From an uncultured Lachnospiraceae bacterium (GTDB lineage Bacteria; Bacillota; Clostridia; Lachnospirales; Lachnospiraceae): a DNA stretch of 10,774 bases. How positions within the stretch are numbered: position 1 is the first letter of the stretch; each line of letters begins with the position of its first letter. The notes under the pieces are model-generated. The model did not search any database, was not told the DNA's origin, and worked only from the letters and a program-made list of their open reading frames with translations. The stretch lies in NCBI GenBank assembly GCA_910588655.1, contig CAJUPJ010000063.1:1-10774 (forward strand), read 5' to 3'. Positions 6,978 through 10,774 of the stretch are shown here, piece after piece. Made by a program: the position numbers and the translations under genes.

Positions 6978-7022
6978 TGGCAGCTGATTAAACAGCCGCC
7001 ATTTTTTACAGGTTATATATGA
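5046..7022 (+). CDS. Secreted BspA-type leucine-rich repeat protein lacking the C-terminal domain
   Basis: A 658-residue paralogue of the gene before it. A signal peptide covers about residues 1-29 (MKRLKY, hydrophobic core, possible cleavage after TEA). The LRR_5 repeats then match the first copy unit for unit. I place the start at 5046 because it follows AGGGGGCGG (5034-5042) and aligns with the paralogue; the in-frame ATG at 5013 has no ribosome site and would bury the signal peptide. The protein matches its paralogue up to NGYVYKK (638-644) and then ends after 14 unrelated residues (WQLIKQPPFFTGYI), where the first copy continues into about 119 residues including its fibronectin III-like domain. 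An intrinsic terminator lies inside this last stretch of coding DNA. A small hairpin (4973-4990) sits in the gap upstream. It is either a functional LRR-only secreted protein or a decaying copy. Confidence 0.83.
   Translation: MKRLKYLFIIILFLFPGIIMFNNYTRTEAKIHVNTLPNGEIESVTGSGRFNIEKNITGFTNAYTGNDVKSPWQASITGGTVSDKSKYFMAKDGVLYNKKMTELVYYPSHKKASSFKVPDTIKSIGCYAFFGNRYLEKVVLNEGVKKIGWEAFKSSNIEIVNIPESVREIGYGCFSGCRKLKKVNNKASLSEIEDNTFRNCISLKKLELGSNVNKISEKAFYNCGAVINIPDGNQNYITEDGILYSAGVKKLIRYPGLKGGGYILPGTVHIVSPYAFTGCQKLKSLELNGYITDFPLSQLNGCISLERLVLPENLQQAGFMDTNYNGKLYTRAPAYGLISLKEIEVHEDNAFFSVHDNALYSDDYEYLYLIPHAKESLEIHKNTHYILDRFCQNQYTKITVQDGNKYLVSYKGVLYDKNIKTIKMFPGKLESYRIPASLKNADAIINYVAGEEEGYRRGSYVKGFNDVAGNLKSITVEKGNKYFSSKDGVLFDLKREKIYLYPRAKKGKYTIPASVKKMDDNAFASVHKLTGLVLPSSVRNAGINIAGCNSLRKVLFKEGVETVYIYGGAETDFYGFMGRINVKNIYLPGTLKNITIEGINNNAAIHGYNNPDMCAIHYSEEDAYEEDIISLKNYITSNGYVYKKWQLIKQPPFFTGYI
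6972..7007. terminator. Strong bidirectional terminator inside the 3' end of the second LRR gene
   Basis: AAAAAATGGCAGCTG (6972-6986), loop ATTAAA, and CAGCCGCCATTTTTT (6993-7007) form a 15-position stem with one A/C mismatch. For the - strand chemoreceptor gene it lies 18-53 bases past the stop, a normal position. For the + strand gene it lies before the stop codon (7020-7022). Confidence 0.85.
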
Positions 7023-7024
7023 TT

Positions 7025-8839
7025 TTATAATTTCACAAACACTTCTGTTTCTTTCTTAAGTGTACTTGCAATTTCGCGGTTTTCTTCTATTTCCTGTGAG
7101 ATATTGTCTATATCTGTTGCAAGTTCCTGTACACTGTCGGCGGTGCTTGCTACACCATTTGTGCCTTCGTCTATGGCAGTGCTTATTGATTCCATAGAGT
7201 TTGCAATTTCTGATACTGAATTTTTAAGTGCATCTGTCCTTATTGTAAACTGTTCCATAACGCTTTCAATGTAAGTAGCATTTTGTTTGTATTCGCTGCC
7301 AGATTTTACAAAGTCTTCAAAATCATGGAGTATTGAGTTATTAAGGTAATCTATAAGGTCATTGGCATGGAATGCAAGGTTATGTACTGCTTCAACAATA
7401 ACATTGTTTATTGTCTGGATATGGCTGGCAGTATTGCTGCTTTCATCAGCAAGATGGTTGATTTCACTTGCAACAACTGCGAAACCTTTGCCTGCTTCAC
7501 CTGCCCTTGCTGCTTCTATGGATGCATTAAGTGCCAGGAGAGTGGTCTGTTCAGATATATTTAAAATATTGTCAGTAAGGTTGTTAATCTGGTCAATGCT
7601 CTTGCTGTCTTCTATAGCTTTATTAAGTACACTTAATATCTGTGAAACTTTTTCCATAGTAGTGTCCATATTTGTCCTTGCAGTAGTTTCCATTCTTTCA
7701 GCATGGTTTTTCATCTGCTTTGAATATGAATTGATTTCAACAGTTTTTTCAGCAATAGTATTAACTTCCTCATTAACAGAAGAAACATTGTTATTAATGG
7801 TAAATGAATTGTTGCCAACTTCTGACATTGTAGCAGAAAGTTCTTCTGTAAATGCAGACAGGTCAGTTACACTTCCGTTTGATGTTATTATACGTTCTGA
7901 GATTTCCCCTGTTATTTTATCCATTTTATTGGAAATTTCTGAAACCATCCCAAATATGCTCTGGAGTTTTTCAATAAATGAATTAATACCATTGCCAAGT
8001 GCCGCAATTTCATCATTGGAATATATTGTAATACGCTTAGTCAAATCGCCATGGCGTTCATCAATATCTTTAATTATTGCAGTAAGTTCACGTTCGCCAT
8101 TTGTAATAGGCCTTATAATCTTCATAAGGACTACAAGGACTGCAATAATTATTGATAAAATACATATAATTATTGAAACAGCGTTTATTACAAAGGATAT
8201 CCTGTATACATTCTGCAGTTCCTTTTTCGCATCATTGGATGCCGTCTTTGAGTGGTTTATTAAACTGTCAACTTTTGAGTATAAATTATCTGAATAATTT
8301 TTTAAATTGACATTAGCAACCTGGAAAGCTTCTTCTTTGCTATGGTTGGCACTAAGCGCCATCATATTGGCAATATTTTTTTTAAAACCATCATAGTTGC
8401 CAATAAGCACATCATATTCATTTTTCTCTTCACTGCCAAGGTACTGCCTGAAATCCTCAAACGTTATGTCAAGTTCTTTTTCACTTGTATTAATTGAATT
8501 GACAAGTTCAATCATTGTAAGTGCATCGGTTGCAACTATATGTGACAATGCCATATTATGTATGTTCATAGCACCACTTTTTAAATCTGCAAGTACTGTA
8601 ATTCCAGTAAGGTATTTGTCTGAAATGGTAGTGGCTTTGGAATTAACATTCCTTAAATTAATAATTGAAATAATATTTGCTATAATTGCAAGTACAGCCA
8701 GTATAAGGAGCGGGGTAAAAAGCCATGTTTTAATGCTGGATTTACTGGATTTTTTTGTTCGTGTCCTGACAGGCTTATTATTTTTTGGTTTTTTATTTGG
8801 TTTATTATTTTGGTTTTTATTTTGTTTTTTATATGCCAT
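7025..8839 (-). CDS. Methyl-accepting chemotaxis protein (4HB sensor, HAMP, signalling domain)
   Basis: A 604-residue transmembrane chemoreceptor. Residues 1-38 are a very basic Lys/Asn/Gln-rich cytoplasmic tail. Membrane segment 1 is about 39-61, followed by a mostly helical extracytoplasmic four-helix-bundle-like domain to about 212. Membrane segment 2 is about 214-242 and the HAMP region about 240-295. The coiled-coil signalling domain has the conserved hairpin tip at 430-460 (EQTTLLALNASIEAARAGE, then GKGFAVVASEI), which contacts CheA and CheW. Glu/Gln/Ala/Ser-rich heptads on both sides offer methylation sites. No C-terminal receptor-tethering pentapeptide is present. The start at MAYKK is chosen because GAGG lies six bases upstream (8846-8849 on the + numbering); longer in-frame starts lack one. 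It follows the solute-binding protein gene by 111 bp, so the two may function together. The stop lies two bases from the stop of the convergent LRR gene. Confidence 0.93.
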   Translation of the reverse strand: MAYKKQNKNQNNKPNKKPKNNKPVRTRTKKSSKSSIKTWLFTPLLILAVLAIIANIISIINLRNVNSKATTISDKYLTGITVLADLKSGAMNIHNMALSHIVATDALTMIELVNSINTSEKELDITFEDFRQYLGSEEKNEYDVLIGNYDGFKKNIANMMALSANHSKEEAFQVANVNLKNYSDNLYSKVDSLINHSKTASNDAKKELQNVYRISFVINAVSIIICILSIIIAVLVVLMKIIRPITNGERELTAIIKDIDERHGDLTKRITIYSNDEIAALGNGINSFIEKLQSIFGMVSEISNKMDKITGEISERIITSNGSVTDLSAFTEELSATMSEVGNNSFTINNNVSSVNEEVNTIAEKTVEINSYSKQMKNHAERMETTARTNMDTTMEKVSQILSVLNKAIEDSKSIDQINNLTDNILNISEQTTLLALNASIEAARAGEAGKGFAVVASEINHLADESSNTASHIQTINNVIVEAVHNLAFHANDLIDYLNNSILHDFEDFVKSGSEYKQNATYIESVMEQFTIRTDALKNSVSEIANSMESISTAIDEGTNGVASTADSVQELATDIDNISQEIEENREIASTLKKETEVFVKL

Positions 8840-8860
8840 TTTAAACCTCATTTCTGCACT

Positions 8861-8910
8861 GCTTTTTGAGCAAAAAGCAATTTTGTGCCAAGCAGCACAA
8901 AGACACAAAA
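8861..8910 (-). other. Two tandem hairpins in the leader of the chemoreceptor gene
   Basis: GCTTTTT/AAAAAGC (8861-8867 with 8872-8878) and TTTGTGC/GCACAAA (8882-8888 with 8895-8901) are both perfect 7-bp stems. TTTTGTG (8881-8887) can alternatively pair with CACAAAA (8904-8910). Read on the - strand, the upstream hairpin is followed by ATTGCTTTTT and could act as a weak terminator of the preceding gene. No known riboswitch motif is recognised. Confidence 0.45.
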
Positions 8911-8915
8911 TTTAC

Positions 8916-8921
8916 ATTATA
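8916..8921 (-). promoter_or_regulatory. Possible -10 element for the chemoreceptor gene
   Basis: The - strand reads a perfect TATAAT here, preceded by TGGA, but no recognisable -35 lies 16-18 bp upstream. Transcription would begin near 8909 and give a leader of about 70 bases containing both hairpins. If it is not real, the gene is read through from the solute-binding protein gene. Confidence 0.35.
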
Positions 8922-8950
8922 TCCATGTTATTTACAGAATATTTATTGTA

Positions 8951-10225
8951 TTATCCTACAACAGAAGCCTTTATTTTTTTAACTGTGTTATCAAGCAATG
9001 TCTGGAGGTCTTCGCCGCCTGTATTTCCCTTTGCCATCTGGTTGCCAAATTCAGTTGCAGGGTCCCAGAAGTTTGTACCAAGCCTTTGTAGTTCTGAAAA
9101 TTCAGATTGTGCTATAACCGCCTGTACTGCTGGTGACTTCTTTATTTCATCAGACTTTGAGGCATTTATATTAGAAGGCCCCTGTCCTCTTATTTCAAAA
9201 CGCAGTTTCTGGTTCTCTTCGTTGGAAATATAATTAGCAAGTTTATGTGCCCAGTCAAGGTATTTTGAATATGGGTTTACACCGAGCATCTTATATCCAA
9301 AGTAACATGACATCTGTATTTGTTTTCCTGCAACTGTATATGATGGCAGGATAGTAGCTGCATAATTATCACCAAGTATGTTTTTAATTGTTGTTTCATC
9401 CCATACACCGCTTACACATGCAATAACTTTGCCTTTCTGGAGTCCTTTAATCCATTCTTCTGTATTTTCAAATCCAGGATTTCTGCCAATTCTCATAAGT
9501 GCATTGGCAACGTCTGTTCCTGTTATTTCACCTTTTTTAGAATTCCATGTACAGAAGTTTGTTACACCATCTTTATTTAAGCCTAATTTTAAACCTGTCT
9601 GGCCGTAAAAAGAATACAGATACCAGCCAGAAGACCAGTCCATTGCAAATTTTTTCTTATTTTTAGCTGCTATGCTTAAGATTTTATCAAGTGACTTTAC
9701 ATCTTCATCGCTTAAATATTCTTTATTGTAGTATAAGAAATATCCATTATCAGCAGTTATAGGGTATCCATATATATTGCCATATACAGTTACCGCATCT
9801 ACTGATGATTCAAGGTTGTTATTCCTGATTTCATCCGGGTTTAGTACAGGGGATGCCGCACCGCCTGCCACTATGGACTGTATATCGCCATCCGTAGTCG
9901 TATATACATCAGCAGCATTTAATACATCGCCTAATAAAGCACCACGGCACTGCCCTTCAATTACAGGTTTCCAGTCAATAGTAATATCTGCCTTGTCTGC
10001 ATTTTCCTTTATAAAATTTTCTGTAACAACAGCAATATAATCTTTGTCCTCCTCACCTGCCCATAAGGAAAGAGTAACCTTTTCTTTGCCCTGGTTCTTA
10101 TTTTCCTCATTTTTTGTTTCTCCAGAAGATGAAGTGTCCTTTGTAGATGTCTTTTTGCTGCAGCCTGAAAGTAAAAGACCTATAGCAGAAACAGCCAGAA
10201 GACATTTTAGTAGATTTTTACCCAT
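8951..10225 (-). CDS. MalE-like extracellular solute-binding lipoprotein (ABC transporter, family 1)
   Basis: A 424-residue lipoprotein. A signal peptide ends in the lipobox L19-S20-G21-C22, so the mature protein is lipid-anchored at Cys22 on the outer face of the membrane. A flexible Ser/Thr/Lys/Glu-rich linker (23-49) leads to a periplasmic-binding-type fold starting VTLSLWAGEED (50-60). Family-1 features include the hinge region YGNIYGYPITADNGYFLYYN and the C-terminal stretch RGQGPSNINASKSDEIKKSP, in which MalE-type proteins also carry a pause before the last helices. The substrate is probably a sugar or oligosaccharide, but this cannot be fixed from sequence. The start has AAGGAGG seven bases upstream (10233-10239). 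Permease and ATPase genes normally follow such genes; here the next gene is a chemoreceptor, so the protein may also, or only, present its ligand for chemotaxis. Permeases could lie elsewhere in the genome. Confidence 0.88.
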   Translation of the reverse strand: MGKNLLKCLLAVSAIGLLLSGCSKKTSTKDTSSSGETKNEENKNQGKEKVTLSLWAGEEDKDYIAVVTENFIKENADKADITIDWKPVIEGQCRGALLGDVLNAADVYTTTDGDIQSIVAGGAASPVLNPDEIRNNNLESSVDAVTVYGNIYGYPITADNGYFLYYNKEYLSDEDVKSLDKILSIAAKNKKKFAMDWSSGWYLYSFYGQTGLKLGLNKDGVTNFCTWNSKKGEITGTDVANALMRIGRNPGFENTEEWIKGLQKGKVIACVSGVWDETTIKNILGDNYAATILPSYTVAGKQIQMSCYFGYKMLGVNPYSKYLDWAHKLANYISNEENQKLRFEIRGQGPSNINASKSDEIKKSPAVQAVIAQSEFSELQRLGTNFWDPATEFGNQMAKGNTGGEDLQTLLDNTVKKIKASVVG

Positions 10226-10346
10226 ACCAGTTCCTCCTTAATAATATAATTTTATTTCCCTGTATGGCAGCCGCTTTTCAGGGATGGCAGAACATAATAG
10301 CTAAAATGCACAAATAATTTCAGTGTGCATGGATAACTTTAGTATA

Positions 10347-10375
10347 ATTTTACTACATTTCTGCCAGTTAGACAA
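10347..10375 (-). promoter_or_regulatory. Probable promoter of the solute-binding lipoprotein gene
   Basis: On the - strand TTGTCT (10375-10370) and TAAAAT (10352-10347) are 17 bp apart. Transcription would begin near 10340 and leave a leader of about 115 bases before the start codon. Confidence 0.5.
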
Positions 10376-10412
10376 TCCAAAAATAAGAAAAATCTTATTA
10401 TTTTTTAATTTT

Positions 10413-10487
10413 TCCATCTGTGCGGCAGCATGGATTTTGTGAATGTATAAGCCAGATGGATGTTATTTAAATCCTCCAGCCGCACAG
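10413..10487. other. Structured block with mutually exclusive inverted repeats
   Basis: TCCATCTG (10413-10420) is complementary to CAGATGGA (10453-10460), and CTGTGCGGC (10418-10426) to GCCGCACAG (10479-10487). Each arm can instead fold locally: CCATCTG/CAG-C-ATGG around a TGCGG loop (10414-10432), and the hairpin at 10474-10493. These pairings compete, as in RNA switches or in palindromic repeat elements. No known RNA family is recognised. Confidence 0.45.
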
Positions 10488-10498
10488 GCGGAGTTTTT
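10474..10498 (+). terminator. Rho-independent terminator on the + strand
   Basis: CTCC-A-GCC (10474-10481), loop GCACA, and GGCGGAG (10487-10493) form a 7-bp stem with one bulged A, followed directly by five T (10494-10498). There is no + strand gene before it in this gap, so it would end an unidentified short RNA or be part of the structured block. Confidence 0.5.
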
Positions 10499-10565
10499 AG
10501 ATAGTATGAAATTAATAAGCAATATAGGGAAGTTGCCATGTTATAGACAATGCATCATCCTGGTA

Positions 10566-10594
10566 ATATAACGCATTTTTTTTACATTTTTCAA
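10566..10594 (-). promoter_or_regulatory. Second candidate - strand promoter
   Basis: On the - strand TTGAAA (10594-10589) and TTATAT (10571-10566) are exactly 17 bp apart. It would make either a long (about 330-base) leader for the solute-binding protein gene, containing the structured block, or a separate small RNA. Confidence 0.45.
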
Positions 10595-10774
10595 GCAAAT
10601 TTTTATGATGTTTTATGCTTTCCTGCTGTATAAAGGATTATGTCTGTTTCATAAATTCCCAAACATATGATAATTTGCAGTTATCCTGTGTTTATGACGG
10701 ACGGTTTCCTGTGCCAGAGCCAGAATATTACATAAAAGGGGTACGCTTGCGCTACGGCAGACCACACAGCGGCA

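Larger units (their letters stand above)
10226..10774. other. Non-coding upstream region, 549 bases
   Basis: No convincing complete gene is present. From left to right it holds the ribosome site of the solute-binding protein gene, a weak hairpin TCCCTG/CAGGGA (10257-10262 with 10079+200 to 10284, i.e. 10279-10284), and a - strand promoter (10347-10375). An AT-rich hairpin AAATAAG/CTTATTA region (10381-10400) precedes a T-rich stretch. The structured block 10413-10498 and a second - strand promoter (10566-10594) follow. GC-rich sequence with the imperfect palindrome GTACGCTTGCGCTAC (10741-10755) ends the window. Confidence 0.6.

Noticed and set aside
8840..8908. N-terminal extension of the chemoreceptor (start at 8908 or 8851)
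   Set aside because: No ribosome site precedes these starts, the sequence overlaps the leader hairpins, and GAGG lies correctly before 8839.
7362..9233. Long + strand open frames opposite the chemoreceptor and lipoprotein genes
   Set aside because: They mirror strong - strand genes, lack ribosome sites and encode hydrophobic sequence typical of antisense reading of chemoreceptor genes.
10265..10281. Catabolite (cre-like) site in the lipoprotein leader
   Set aside because: TGAAAAGCGGCTGCCA resembles the consensus but has one base too many before CG and poor symmetry.
10405..10539. 44-residue - strand open frame
   Set aside because: It has no ribosome site, covers the structured repeat block, and matches nothing I recognise.
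10615..10774. Open + frame from ATG 10615 to the window end, and a competing - strand frame ending at 10681
   Set aside because: Neither has a ribosome site or a recognisable motif, they contradict each other, and both are cut by the window edge in a possible repeat.
1..10774. tRNA or rRNA genes, CRISPR arrays, transposases
   Set aside because: No cloverleaf, regularly spaced repeat array or transposase motif was seen on either strand.

Overview
The window is AT-rich DNA that reads like a low-GC Gram-positive gut Clostridium. I infer a Lachnospiraceae-like host from strong AGGAGG ribosome sites, secreted BspA-type leucine-rich-repeat proteins, an Agr-type peptide signalling locus, a MalE-like lipoprotein and a chemoreceptor. 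Genus cannot be fixed from the sequence alone.

Left part (1-2571, + strand): the 3' part of an AgrC-like GHKL sensor kinase ends at 576 and is followed by a terminator. An AgrD-like cyclic peptide precursor (721-879) then overlaps an AgrB-like peptide processing protease (879-1466). A 353-residue protein (1510-2571) follows 43 bp later and matches the helveticin J family of class III bacteriocins along its length. A near-identical pair of 10-bp direct repeats with a 21-bp period lies just upstream of an extended -10 promoter in front of agrD. This is the geometry expected for an AgrA/LytTR response regulator. The simplest reading is a quorum-sensing cassette whose cargo is a helveticin-like protein. 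It is visibly more AT-rich than the rest of the window.

Middle (2604-7022, + strand): a long stem-loop is followed by two tandem paralogous secreted LRR_5/BspA-type proteins. The first ends in a fibronectin type III-like domain. The second loses homology at exactly the point where a strong bidirectional terminator begins inside its own coding sequence, so it looks like a truncated copy whose reading frame runs through the terminator of the convergent neighbour.

Right part (7025-10225, - strand): a MalE-like solute-binding lipoprotein gene is followed by a methyl-accepting chemotaxis protein gene with an unusually long lysine/asparagine-rich cytoplasmic N-terminus. No permease genes are present between or after them. 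The last 549 bases hold no convincing complete gene. They carry two candidate - strand promoters and a structured stretch with mutually exclusive hairpins, one of which is a + strand terminator. Both window ends carry short GC-rich palindromic sequences that may be dispersed repeats.
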